A stretch of DNA of 64,000 nt from Granulicella aggregans (GTDB taxonomy: Bacteria > Acidobacteriota > Terriglobia > Terriglobales > Acidobacteriaceae), in NCBI RefSeq assembly GCF_025685565.1, contig NZ_JAGSYE010000001.1, positions 2,108,001 through 2,172,000 on the forward strand. Direction: 5' to 3'. The translations under genes were made by a program, and so were the position numbers. The notes under the pieces are model-generated. The model saw only the letters and a program-made list of their open reading frames with translations, had not been told where the DNA came from and ran no database searches. The number at the start of each line of letters is the position of its first letter. Positions within the stretch are counted from its first letter, which is position 1. Of this stretch, positions 17,886 to 26,118 are shown one piece after another.

Positions 17886-18281
17886 ATGGCAGATCTGATC
17901 CAGTACTACGGAACCGGCCGTCGCAAGTCGTCGATTGCGCGCGTGTTCCTCCGTCCCGGCAGCGGCAAGTTCACGGTCAACAAGAAGGAAGTAGACGTCT
18001 ACTTCGTGACCGCGCAGCAGCGCGCCGCCGCCAAGCGTTCGCTCGGCATCGCCGGCATCGAAGAGACCTTCGACGTCTTCACCACCGTAAAGGGTGGCGG
18101 CGTGATGGGCCAGGCCGATGCGGTAAAGCTCGGCATCGCCCGTGCACTGATGGAGTTCAACCCTGAGCTGCGTAAGGCGCTCAAGTCGGAAGGCCTTGTC
18201 ACCCGCGATTCGCGTGGCAAGGAGCGCAAGAAGTACGGGCAGAAGGGTGCTCGCGCACGCTTCCAGTTCTCCAAGCGCTAA
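17886..18281 (+). CDS. rpsI: 30S ribosomal protein S9
   Basis: A 131-residue S9: it begins [20 protein letters not shown] and ends in [14 protein letters not shown], the basic tail that reaches the decoding centre. The start is the ATG at 17886, preceded by AAGGAG (five-base spacing); the open frame upstream of it is not conserved. Co-transcribed with rplM. An inverted repeat follows at 18291-18349. Confidence 0.98.
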   Translation: MADLIQYYGTGRRKSSIARVFLRPGSGKFTVNKKEVDVYFVTAQQRAAAKRSLGIAGIEETFDVFTTVKGGGVMGQADAVKLGIARALMEFNPELRKALKSEGLVTRDSRGKERKKYGQKGARARFQFSKR

Positions 18282-18290
18282 GTGCTTCGT

Positions 18291-18349
18291 TGTACGTTGT
18301 AAGTTTTACGTCGTGCGTTTTGCGTTCAACGGACCACTTACAACGTACA
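18291..18349. repeat. 14-bp inverted repeat between rpsI and rpsB
   Basis: Arms TGTACGTTGTAAGT (18291-18304) and ACTTACAACGTACA (18336-18349) are perfect reverse complements around a 31-base loop. The loop is itself rich in CGT/GCGTT repeats. There is no T-tract after it. It may be a terminator-like fold separating the L13-S9 unit from S2, or a small palindromic mobile repeat. Confidence 0.6.
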
Positions 18350-18482
18350 GCTGCTTCACTCGCATCACCCCCGGACCGCACTTTCATTCGGGGTAAGGAA
18401 TTCAATCTCCCGAAGCTTGATTGCAAGGGATCAATCCAGGCACCGGTGGTTGCACCCGGCTGTCTTCACCAAGGAGCTCAAT

Positions 18483-19424
18483 TTGGCAAACATCACAATG
18501 AAAGAACTGCTCGAAGCTGGCGTTCACTTCGGGCATCAGACCAAGCGCTGGAACCCCAAGATGAAGGAGTACATCTTCGGCGAGCGCAACGGAATTTACA
18601 TCATCGACCTGCAGAAGACCTTGAAGATGTTCAAGGAAGCTTCGAAGTTCGTTACCGATCTGACCTCGACCGGCAAGCTGATCCTGTTCGTCGGCACCAA
18701 GCGCCAGGCCCAGGATGCGATCGCCGAAGAGGCGAACCGCGCCGGCATGCCGTACATCAACAGCCGCTGGCTGGGTGGTCTTCTGACCAACTGGGTTACG
18801 GTACAGAAGTCGGTGAAGCGTCTCCAGGAGCTCGACGACATGTCGACCGATGGCCGCTACGAATTGCTGACCAAGAAGGAAGTCATCAAGCTCGAGCGCG
18901 AGCGCAAGCACCTCTCGACGAACCTTTCGGGTATCAAGAGCATGAAGCGGCTGCCGGATGCGCTCTTCATCGTCGACTCGAACAACGAAGCGATCGCCGT
19001 TGCGGAAGCGCGCAAGCTCGGCATCCCGGTCGTTGCGGTCGTCGACACGAACTGCGACCCGACGGTTGTGGACTACGTGATCCCCGGTAACGACGACGCG
19101 CTGCGTGCGATTCGCCTGTTCACCACGAAGATCGCGGACTCCGCTGCTGAAGGCGTCCAGATGGTCTCCGAGCGTGCCTTTGCGACCGAGACTTCGGACA
19201 TTCAGCCGATCGAGGTTGCTCCTGAGTACGTCGGCGAAGAGGGTGAGTTTGCTGATCCCGCTCTCGCTGAGGTTGCCGAGTCGGCTGGCGTTGCTGAAGC
19301 GTCGGTTGAGGACGAAGAGGTCGTTGACCTTGACGCCGTTCTCGGCGGAGGAATCCGCAAGGCTCCCGTTGCTGTCGAGAGCGAGCCAGAGCCGGAAGCC
19401 GTTCACGCAGAAGCCACCGCATAA
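18483..19424 (+). CDS. rpsB: 30S ribosomal protein S2
   Basis: A 313-residue S2 beginning [19 protein letters not shown], with [19 protein letters not shown] and [11 protein letters not shown]. The start is a TTG at 18483: AAGGAG lies six bases upstream, and homologues start M-A-N-I at this point, whereas the open frame beginning at 18417 adds unrelated residues. The last about 70 residues form an acidic extension ([13 protein letters not shown] ...) longer than in E. coli S2 (241 residues), a feature I associate with acidobacteria and some other phyla. tsf follows, the usual partner. Confidence 0.97.
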   Translation: MANITMKELLEAGVHFGHQTKRWNPKMKEYIFGERNGIYIIDLQKTLKMFKEASKFVTDLTSTGKLILFVGTKRQAQDAIAEEANRAGMPYINSRWLGGLLTNWVTVQKSVKRLQELDDMSTDGRYELLTKKEVIKLERERKHLSTNLSGIKSMKRLPDALFIVDSNNEAIAVAEARKLGIPVVAVVDTNCDPTVVDYVIPGNDDALRAIRLFTTKIADSAAEGVQMVSERAFATETSDIQPIEVAPEYVGEEGEFADPALAEVAESAGVAEASVEDEEVVDLDAVLGGGIRKAPVAVESEPEPEAVHAEATA

Positions 19425-19495
19425 TCTGCCTCCACGAATGGAGCCGGTTACGCGCACAGCGTTAGCCGTGCCGTAATCAGACTCGATTAGTTTAG

Positions 19496-19522
19496 GTGGC
19501 GCGGGCAAATTGCCCGCGCCAC
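19496..19522. repeat. 27-base near-perfect palindrome between rpsB and tsf
   Basis: GTGGCGCGGGCAA, a single central A, and TTGCCCGCGCCAC: 13 bp arms with essentially no loop. It has no following T-tract. As RNA it would need to open its centre, so a mild transcription attenuator or a REP-like DNA palindrome are both possible. Confidence 0.6.
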
Positions 19523-19579
19523 TCCTACAAGTGCCGTCCCTAAGGGCTGGCCGAAGCAAATGCACTATCAAGGATGATC

Positions 19580-20245
19580 ATGTCTACCGAGACCGCAGTA
19601 AAAGTTGATGCCAAGCTGGTGAAGGAACTCCGCGAGAAGTCCGGCGCGCCGATGGGCGACTGTCTGAAGGCCCTGCAGGAAGCCAAGGGCGATATGGAAG
19701 GCGCGTTCGTCGTGCTGCGCAAGCGCGGCATGGCTTCGGCTGCCAAGAAGGCATCGCGCTCCACGAACGAGGGCGCTGTGGGGACCTACATCCACGCTGG
19801 CGGTAAGATCGGCGTGCTGCTCGAGCTGAACTGCGAGTCGGACTTCGTGGCCCGCACCGAGGACTTCCAGGAGCTGCTGAAGGACATCGCCATGCACATC
19901 GCCGCCGTTGATCCGCGCTACGTGGGCAAAGACGAGGTGACCGAAGGCGACATCGAGCGCGAGAAGGAGATCTATCGCGCCCAGGCTGCCGCCAGCGGCA
20001 AGCCAGCGGCGATCGTCGAGAAGATGCTCGAGGGCAAGCTCGGCAAGTTCTACGAGGAGTTCTGCCTGTTGGAGCAGCCGTTCATCAAGGACCAGTCGCA
20101 GTCCATCGCGCAGATCATCGCGTCGAAGGTTGCCAAACTTGGCGAGAACATCAGCGTTCGCCGCTTCGCACGGTTCAAGATAGGCGAACCGAACTCGACC
20201 CTAGCCACGGCTAAAGTATCATCGGAGGAAGCACCCCAGGCGTAA
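19580..20245 (+). CDS. tsf: Elongation factor Ts
   Basis: A 221-residue EF-Ts, the guanine-nucleotide exchange factor for EF-Tu. The N-terminal UBA-like domain has LVKELREKSGAPMGDCLKAL, and the core has GGKIGVLLELNCESDFVART. It is of the short form, comparable to EF-Ts of other acidobacteria and thermophiles, with one core subdomain less than in E. coli (283). I place the start at the ATG at 19580 (MSTETAV), with AAGGA five bases upstream; an ATG at 19574 overlaps that ribosome-binding site. A strong terminator follows the gene. pyrH, often next to tsf, is here at 33.4 kb. Confidence 0.97.
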   Translation: MSTETAVKVDAKLVKELREKSGAPMGDCLKALQEAKGDMEGAFVVLRKRGMASAAKKASRSTNEGAVGTYIHAGGKIGVLLELNCESDFVARTEDFQELLKDIAMHIAAVDPRYVGKDEVTEGDIEREKEIYRAQAAASGKPAAIVEKMLEGKLGKFYEEFCLLEQPFIKDQSQSIAQIIASKVAKLGENISVRRFARFKIGEPNSTLATAKVSSEEAPQA

Positions 20246-20273
20246 GCCTAGCTTACTAACCCGTTTGACCAAC

Positions 20274-20300
20274 AAGCCCAGGCGACAGCCTGGGCTTTTC
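20274..20300 (+). terminator. Rho-independent terminator of tsf
   Basis: Stem AAGCCCAGGC / GCCTGGGCTT (10 bp) with loop GACA and a run of T, 28 bases after the tsf stop. Confidence 0.9.
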
Positions 20301-20398
20301 ATTTGCGTTCGAAGCGATTCGCGCGACGGCCGCACCCAGCCTGACTGGAAGATCGCGAGTCAACGCTCGTTGATTCCCGTCGAGAAAGGAATACAGCA

Positions 20399-21580
20399 AT
20401 GCAGTTCATCGATGAGATCCCTGTTTGGGGAAAGCATGAAGACAACACGCTGGAGCAGGCGAAGGTCTGCGCGCGGCACGCGGAGTACTTCGCTCTGATG
20501 GCCGATGGCCATCTTGGTTACGGCGTACCGATCGGCGGAGTGATCGCCTCCGAGGGCCGCATCAGCCCCACCGCTGTCGGGTTCGATATCGCCTGCGGCA
20601 ACAAGGCGGTGCGTCTCGACATTCCGGGTGCGGAAGTCCGTCAGAACATCCACAAGATCATGGATGATATCTGGCAGACGCTCTCGTTTGGCGTTGGGCG
20701 GAAGAACCGTGAGCGCAACGATGACTCACCGTTCGTCACTGACACGCACGAAGGCTGGAATACGGAAGCGGCGAAGCCTCTGCGGCACAAGGCGAACGCG
20801 CAGTTGGGGACGATCGGCAGCGGCAACCACTACGTCGACATCTTCGTCGACGAGCAGGATCGCGTCTGGGTCGGAGTACACTTCGGCAGCCGTGGTCTTG
20901 GTCATGGCATTGCGACGTGGTTCCTGAAGGCGGCTGGAGCGTCGGACGGAATGATGGTCGATCCTGTCTTTCTCGACGTTGAGAGCGATCTGGGTACGCA
21001 GTACATCCACGCCATGCAACTCGGCGGAGAGTATGCGTATGCCGGTCGTGACTGGGTCTGCGCGCGTGTTGCGAAGCTGCTGGGAGCGTCGATCGAGGAG
21101 GAAGTGCACAACCACCACAACTTCGCGTGGCTGGAAGAGCACAACGGCAAGAAGCTCTGGGTCTGCCGTAAGGGAGCGACGCCTGCATTTCCGGGGCAGC
21201 GTGGCTTTGTCGGCGGGACGATGGGCGAGATGTCCGTGATTCTCGAAGGCGTCGATAGCCCGGAGTCAGTGACCGCGCTCTACAGCACGGTGCACGGAGC
21301 TGGCCGTGTGATGGGACGTAAGCAGGCGACTGGTACTACCGATCGCAAGACCGGTGAGGTCAAGCGCGAGGGGCTCATCAAGCCGGAGATGATGCAGGAG
21401 TGGCTGACCCGTTCGAACGTCGTGCTTCGCGGCGGCGGAGTGGACGAGTCGCCTCACTGCTACAAGCGTCTGGATGAGGTGCTGGCGGCGCATGGAGAAA
21501 CGATCCGTGTGCTGCACACGCTGACTCCGCTGGGCGTTGCGATGGCCGGAGCGAACGAGTTCGATCCTTACAAGGATTGA
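20399..21580 (+). CDS. rtcB: RtcB-type RNA-splicing ligase
   Basis: A 393-residue RtcB, which joins RNA 2',3'-cyclic phosphate or 3'-phosphate ends to 5'-OH ends using GTP and Mn. Diagnostic parts: FALMADGHLGYGVPIGG, then DIACGNKAVR (metal-binding Asp and Cys), GSGNHYVDIF, the His-rich EVHNHHNFAW, and the guanylylation motif STVHGAGRVMGR with the nucleophile His. Length and motifs are complete, so it should be active. It starts 150 bases after the tsf stop and ends with its own terminator, so it is a single-gene unit. No archease or rtcA/rtcR lies beside it, so repair or tRNA-related ligation is the likely role. Whether it is stress-regulated cannot be told. Confidence 0.95.
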   Translation: MQFIDEIPVWGKHEDNTLEQAKVCARHAEYFALMADGHLGYGVPIGGVIASEGRISPTAVGFDIACGNKAVRLDIPGAEVRQNIHKIMDDIWQTLSFGVGRKNRERNDDSPFVTDTHEGWNTEAAKPLRHKANAQLGTIGSGNHYVDIFVDEQDRVWVGVHFGSRGLGHGIATWFLKAAGASDGMMVDPVFLDVESDLGTQYIHAMQLGGEYAYAGRDWVCARVAKLLGASIEEEVHNHHNFAWLEEHNGKKLWVCRKGATPAFPGQRGFVGGTMGEMSVILEGVDSPESVTALYSTVHGAGRVMGRKQATGTTDRKTGEVKREGLIKPEMMQEWLTRSNVVLRGGGVDESPHCYKRLDEVLAAHGETIRVLHTLTPLGVAMAGANEFDPYKD

Positions 21581-21606
21581 GTCTCTAAAGCAGCTTCAAG
21601 AGAAAG

Positions 21607-21630
21607 GCCCAGACTATGGTCTGGGCTTTT
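21607..21630. terminator. Hairpin after rtcB, shared with the convergent transporter
   Basis: Stem GCCCAGAC / GTCTGGGC with loop TATG followed by TTTT. The transporter operon on the other strand ends at 21645, so the hairpin can serve both directions. Confidence 0.85.
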
Positions 21631-21644
21631 CATTTGAGGCGCAG

Positions 21645-23507
21645 CTATAGATACCAGGGGATGTTGATTACCATGATGCGCTGGTTGCCGCGCAACAGAA
21701 GCAGGAGCTTCAGCAGCTGTGCTCGCTGGTTGTGTAGAGGTGCCTGCCACCAGTGTTTTACGACCAGCTCAGGGACGAGGACGGCGATCTGACGGTCGGG
21801 ATGTTCTTGCTCGATTTGGAAGATATGGTCAACCAGAGGCATCAGGACGAAGCGATAGGGCGAGGGGACGAAGACCAGCTTTGGCACCTCTCTGCCCGCC
21901 TGCGACAGGGGCGTGGCCACGTTGAGATTCCACATTGCGTCTACCTCGTTGCGGCACTCTTCGGCGTCTACATGGACGGCTTCGACGTGATCGCTTAGCT
22001 TCATGGCAAAGCGAAGGCCCTTCTCGGTGATGCGGGACCAGCGGTCGAGCGGAACGATGACCAGCGGCGATGCGAGGTTGTCGACACGCATGGGGCAGTC
22101 GGTGGTAGTGGCGGTCTCGACGCCTTTGTAGTGGCGTTTGATGCCCATCATCAGGAACATCAGTACGGGAATGAGGATGGCTACGATCCATGCGCCTGCC
22201 GCGAACTTCGCCACCAGAACGACGAGCAGCGTGATGCCGGTGGCCACGGCGCCGATGCCGTTGATGACCATCCGGTAGTGGCGGCCCGGGCCGGTCTGAT
22301 TCTTCCAGTGGATGACCATCCCGGCCTGCGAGAGCGTAAAGGCCAGGAACGCTCCTATGGCGAAGAGCGGGATGAGGCGGTCCGTGATTCCACCGAAGGC
22401 GATCAGCAGAGCTGCGGTGAATCCCACCAGAGCGACGATGCCGTGGGAGTAGAGCAGGCGTCGACCACGGATCTTGAAGACGTGCGGCAGGTAGTCGTGC
22501 ATCGCAATGGCACGGGTAAGACGAGGGAAGTCCGCGTAGGAGGTATTGGCCGAGAGTGCGAGCACGAGCAGGATGGAGGCGCTGCCGACGTAGTAGAACC
22601 AGCCGCGTCCGATGACCGCTGCAAGAAGCTGAGAGAGCACGCTCTGGTAGCCGGCGCTGGTGGGGTCGGTCGCGCCGATGCTGTAGGCACGGCATAGCAG
22701 GGCGATGCCTCCGAGCAGGACCATCAGCAGAACGATGATGATGGTCAGCGTCTTCTTCGCGTTGCGTTGCGTGGGTTCGCGAAAGGCTGCGACGCCGTTC
22801 GAAACGGCTTCGACTCCGGTCATGGCCGCGCATCCGCTGGAGAAGACCTTGGCCAGCAGCCAGAGCGAGAGCATCGACGTAGCGATGGGCAGGCGTGGCG
22901 GCGCGATGACGGGGATGGGATGTCCGTGGGATGCGATGACGCGGTAGGCTCCGAGTCCAAGGACGAACAGCAGTGTCCCGATGAACATGTAGGTCGGGAT
23001 GAGGAACGCGATGCCCGTGTCCTTGGTGCCGCGCATGTTGATGAGGGTGAGGATGGCGAGGATGCCGAGGCAGAAGGCGAGGCTATGGGGAAGCAGGGAA
23101 GGGAAGGCGGAGACGAGAGCCTCGACGCCCGCGGAGATGCCTACGGCGGCGTTGAGGATGTAGTCGATCATGAGCGCAGCCGCGGCAAGGAGGCCGGCCG
23201 TCTCGCCCAGGTTTTCGCTGGCTACGGTGTAGCTGCCGCCGCCGTTGGGATAAGCCTCGATGGTCTGGCGGTAGGAAAAGAAGACGATGGCCAGCAGGCC
23301 GATAATGGAGAAGCTGATGGGGACGATGTGCGCGACGCCGGCCATGCCGAGCGGGATGAGCAGGGTGAGCGCTGCTTCGGGACCGTATGCGGCGGAGCTG
23401 AGCGCGTCCAGGCCGAAGACCGGGATGCCGGAGATGGGGCCAATATGCTCCGCTCGTTCTTCAGAGGTTGCGAGGGGTTTGCCGGCTACGAGGTGGAAGA
23501 AGGACAT
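21645..23507 (-). CDS. KimA-like APC superfamily potassium transporter
   Basis: A 620-residue protein with 12 predicted helices and a cytoplasmic C-terminal domain of about 150 residues. The N-terminus has FGLDALSSAAYGPEAAL and, further on, FSYRQTIEAYPNGGGSYTV, which match the KimA (YdaO) potassium importer subfamily of APC proteins. KimA imports K+ with protons. General amino-acid permeases of the superfamily are the alternative, but KdpD/KdpE-like genes in the same operon favour potassium. It is last of four leftward genes, 103 bases after the 69-residue protein; that gap contains a 6-bp hairpin (23521-23535) and GGAG before the ATG, but is too short for a c-di-AMP (ydaO) riboswitch. Confidence 0.85.
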   Translation of the reverse strand: MSFFHLVAGKPLATSEERAEHIGPISGIPVFGLDALSSAAYGPEAALTLLIPLGMAGVAHIVPISFSIIGLLAIVFFSYRQTIEAYPNGGGSYTVASENLGETAGLLAAAALMIDYILNAAVGISAGVEALVSAFPSLLPHSLAFCLGILAILTLINMRGTKDTGIAFLIPTYMFIGTLLFVLGLGAYRVIASHGHPIPVIAPPRLPIATSMLSLWLLAKVFSSGCAAMTGVEAVSNGVAAFREPTQRNAKKTLTIIIVLLMVLLGGIALLCRAYSIGATDPTSAGYQSVLSQLLAAVIGRGWFYYVGSASILLVLALSANTSYADFPRLTRAIAMHDYLPHVFKIRGRRLLYSHGIVALVGFTAALLIAFGGITDRLIPLFAIGAFLAFTLSQAGMVIHWKNQTGPGRHYRMVINGIGAVATGITLLVVLVAKFAAGAWIVAILIPVLMFLMMGIKRHYKGVETATTTDCPMRVDNLASPLVIVPLDRWSRITEKGLRFAMKLSDHVEAVHVDAEECRNEVDAMWNLNVATPLSQAGREVPKLVFVPSPYRFVLMPLVDHIFQIEQEHPDRQIAVLVPELVVKHWWQAPLHNQRAQLLKLLLLLRGNQRIMVINIPWYL

Positions 23508-23610
23508 TTGTGCTCCGACCGTCCTTTAGAAGGACAGATGACAACCCCGGTAGACTACTGCGATCGCCATAAGCAAGTCGTAAAGGCAGGCAGCCATCTG
23601 CAGGCGTTCG

Positions 23611-23820
23611 TCATGCGGGGCGGAACGCGCGATAGACGAGGACGACGATGGCGAAGAGCACGGCGGCGAAGAGAATCATGGCTGCCAGTTCGGTCCAGCC
23701 GTTATCTTTCGCGGGAGGCTCATCGGAGTTGGAGATCTTCTTCGCCTTGAGAAAGAAGAGGAATCTGGGGTGAGCTTGGCTAACCTGCGTGGGCTTTTCA
23801 TCGGCGGTGGATTTGAACAT
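23611..23820 (-). CDS. 69-residue single-pass membrane protein in the potassium operon
   Basis: A 69-residue protein: about 40 hydrophilic residues, then one hydrophobic segment (about 45-64, LAAMILFAAVLFAIVVLVY) and a short basic end, so N-in/C-out is expected. Its ATG abuts the stop of the KdpE-like regulator (regulator stop 23821-23823, start 23820), which makes it a co-translated operon member. It does not resemble KdpF (about 29 residues) or any family I know. The setting between a K+-sensing two-component system and a KimA-like importer suggests a regulatory or stabilising subunit of one of them. Confidence 0.7.
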   Translation of the reverse strand: MFKSTADEKPTQVSQAHPRFLFFLKAKKISNSDEPPAKDNGWTELAAMILFAAVLFAIVVLVYRAFRPA

Positions 23821-24543
23821 TTAGCGACCTGCCTCCTCTTTTTCGTCCAGGCTTGGCCGGAACCTGTAGCCGATGTGGCTCTCCGTCAGAATGTAGGCAG
23901 GGCGAGAAGGGTCGTCCTCGAGCTTCTTTCTCAGCTGATTGACGACGACGCGGAGGTACTCTCGCTCTGTGCCGTAGAGCGGCCCCCACACGGCGGCGAG
24001 TAGGCGATCATGACGCACTGGTCGGCCTGCGTGCTGCATCAGGTAGCGGAGTGTCTCGAACTCCTTCGGAGCGAGGTGGATCTCTTCGCCTCGCTTTTCG
24101 ACGCGGCGGCGATCGGCATCGAGAGAGATTTCGCCGACGACGCTTAGAGGTTCAGCGCTGGCAAGCGGTGCATGCGGGCGGCGTATCGCGGCGCGAATGC
24201 GGGCGGTAAGTTCGCGGATCTGGAAGGGCTTGGTGACGAAGTCAGAGGCTCCCGCGTCGAGCGCTTCGACGATGTCGTCTTCCTCGTCGCGCACCGTCAG
24301 CATGATGATCGGAAGGCCGGGATGTTGCTGCGCGATGCGACGGCAGGTCTCGATGCCACCCATGCCGGGCATGTTGATGTCGAGAAGGACAGCGTTGTAG
24401 GTCACCATGCGGAGGCGCTGCAGGGCCTCTTCGCCGTTGTGGGCCTCGCCGACGGAGAATCCGAGGGCACCGAGTGTCTCGAAGAGGCTGCGGCGAATTC
24501 CGGCGTCGTCTTCGACGACCAGGATTCGATTGTTTTGTTCCAT
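23821..24543 (-). CDS. KdpE-like OmpR-family response regulator
   Basis: A 240-residue response regulator. The receiver domain spans about 1-120 with the acidic pair at 12-13, phosphoacceptor Asp55 (AVLLDINMPGMG), the conserved Thr, and Lys in VTKPF. A winged-helix DNA-binding domain follows (about 130-230; LAPKEFETLRYLMQHAGRPVRHDRLL ... VNQLRKKLEDDPSRPAYILTESHIGYRF), typical of KdpE/OmpR proteins. The start is two bases after the kinase stop, with AGGAGG inside the kinase end. It is expected to be phosphorylated by the neighbouring kinase and to activate genes for potassium uptake, the adjoining transporter being the obvious target. Confidence 0.92.
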   Translation of the reverse strand: MEQNNRILVVEDDAGIRRSLFETLGALGFSVGEAHNGEEALQRLRMVTYNAVLLDINMPGMGGIETCRRIAQQHPGLPIIMLTVRDEEDDIVEALDAGASDFVTKPFQIRELTARIRAAIRRPHAPLASAEPLSVVGEISLDADRRRVEKRGEEIHLAPKEFETLRYLMQHAGRPVRHDRLLAAVWGPLYGTEREYLRVVVNQLRKKLEDDPSRPAYILTESHIGYRFRPSLDEKEEAGR

Positions 24544-24545
24544 GG

Positions 24546-26003
24546 CTAGATGCCTCCTGCGATTCTGGGTAGCGCGATGGTGAAGGTGGTTCCGCTGGCG
24601 TGATCGCTGGTGACCCAGGCACGGCCACGGTGGGCTTCCGTGATGCGCCGCACGACGGAGAGTCCGATGCCGGTGCCCGAGATAGCGCGGGCTGATTCCG
24701 GGCCGCGATAGAAACGCTGGAAGACCTTCTCTCTCTCTTCCGCGGGGATGAAGGAGCCTTCGTTGTTGACGGTCACCAGGAGCTCCGAACTCTCTTCGAA
24801 GACACGAACGATAATGCGAGAGCCGGGCTTGCCGTACTTGCAGGCGTTGTCGAGCAGTTGCAGCAGGGCCATCTGGATGAGCTTTCTGTCTGCCTTCACG
24901 AGCTCTGGTTGGGGCGGGATCACCACTTCGATTGCATGGCCGGTAATCTCTGGGAAAGATGCCGCAGTGGTCTCCTGAACCACCTCATTCAAATCGATCG
25001 GCTCGCGCCGTAGCTTCAGGTCGCCGCCGTCGAGCCTCGCCGTCAGCAGCAGATGTGTGGCGAGTTCGTTCATCCGGCTCGCCTGGTGGTCGATCAGCGT
25101 GACGAGCCTTTGCTCGGTGCCGGAGAGCGTGTTCATGGCCAGCAGCCCGGAGCTTGAGGTGAGGATCGTGGTCAGCGGGCTTTTGAAGGCATGGGCGAGG
25201 CCGTCGAGGATTGCGGCGCGCAGTTGTTCGCTCTGCTTCGCGGCCTTGGCGTCGGCTTCTGTCGAGAACGAACGCGCTCTCTCTATCGCGACCGCGACCA
25301 GCGACGCGGCAGCGGTGATGGTCGCCGCGTCCAGCGCGTGGCCGGACAGAACGAGCGCTCCGATGGGCCGTGTACCTGCGCGCAGCACGCGCTGTGAGGT
25401 CGTGGTGGCTTCATCATCGTTTGTGGTTTCGCGATAGAAGGTTGAACGCACCTCATCGTCGGTGAGAGTGCATTCGCCACTGCGGGCGAGGTGAAGGTCG
25501 TAGGCGTTCCAGAGGGCGACGCCGCGTACCTGCAGCGTTGAAAGGATGATGCTGGTGAGGCGCTGCTCGATGGCTGCATCACGGTCGAGCAGGAGGATCT
25601 GCTGGCTCAATTCATAGAGCTTCTGCAACTGGTCGCGATGCAGTTCCGCCTGCCGGGCATGTCGGCTGGCCTGGTTCGAGAGTGTGCTGACGAGAAGCGC
25701 CGCAGCCTCGAAGGTGACAATGGCGATCCAGTCGCGGGAGTCCGTGATGTAGAGGACGAAGAGCGGATCGGTGAAGAAGTAGTCGAGGCACAGAACGGAG
25801 AGCACGGAGACGACGCTGGCTTCGAAGAAGCCCCAACGCAGGGCGATCGCGGCGATGAGGAAGAGGTGAAGCGACGTCGCCGCGGAGAGGTTCAGGTGCA
25901 GCCGAAACGCAAAGAGGGTGATCACAATGGCGATAGCGCATCCGGCTACCGCCTTTGCTAGCCTCTGCCGGATTTTGCCTGGTGCCACGATATGCTGTCC
26001 CAT
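24546..26003 (-). CDS. KdpD-like sensor histidine kinase without the KdpD N-terminal domain
   Basis: A 485-residue kinase. Residues about 15-110 form the DUF4118 membrane unit with four close helices, as in KdpD. A coiled linker and a GAF-like region (about 130-245) follow. The dimerisation/phosphoacceptor box contains His271 (LAHAFKSPLTTI). The ATP domain ends with GTGIGLSVVRRI and GTTFTIALPR. The large KdpD N-terminal turgor/USP part (about 400 residues) is absent, so this is a truncated-form KdpD, a type common outside enterobacteria. It is first in a four-gene leftward operon and is divergent from a TonB receptor gene. Stimulus is presumably low K+ or ionic strength. Confidence 0.9.
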   Translation of the reverse strand: MGQHIVAPGKIRQRLAKAVAGCAIAIVITLFAFRLHLNLSAATSLHLFLIAAIALRWGFFEASVVSVLSVLCLDYFFTDPLFVLYITDSRDWIAIVTFEAAALLVSTLSNQASRHARQAELHRDQLQKLYELSQQILLLDRDAAIEQRLTSIILSTLQVRGVALWNAYDLHLARSGECTLTDDEVRSTFYRETTNDDEATTTSQRVLRAGTRPIGALVLSGHALDAATITAAASLVAVAIERARSFSTEADAKAAKQSEQLRAAILDGLAHAFKSPLTTILTSSSGLLAMNTLSGTEQRLVTLIDHQASRMNELATHLLLTARLDGGDLKLRREPIDLNEVVQETTAASFPEITGHAIEVVIPPQPELVKADRKLIQMALLQLLDNACKYGKPGSRIIVRVFEESSELLVTVNNEGSFIPAEEREKVFQRFYRGPESARAISGTGIGLSVVRRITEAHRGRAWVTSDHASGTTFTIALPRIAGGI

Positions 26004-26048
26004 TGCGACTATAGCGAGAGCGTCATAAGCAAACCGTAAAGGAGAAGG

Positions 26049-26070
26049 TTATGCCTCGCTAACGGCATAA
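26049..26070. repeat. Inverted repeat in the divergent region between the kinase operon and the TonB receptor
   Basis: TTATGCC and GGCATAA (7-bp arms, 8-base spacer) lie 46 bases from the kinase start and about 50 from the TonB receptor start. It could be an operator for the KdpE-like regulator or for the receptor gene, or an RNA hairpin. The sequence supports only the symmetry. Confidence 0.35.
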
Positions 26071-26118
26071 GAGGTTCACTGGAAGTGCCGGGTTTTTTGG
26101 CATATGAGGTGATTCAAA

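Noticed and set aside
18402-19571. A 389-codon minus-strand frame across rpsB
   Set aside because: Shadow of a certain ribosomal gene; no ribosome-binding site or recognisable domain.
23508-23610. c-di-AMP (ydaO) riboswitch before the KimA-like gene
   Set aside because: Only 103 bases are available between the genes, and only a 6-bp hairpin is present; the known riboswitch is longer.
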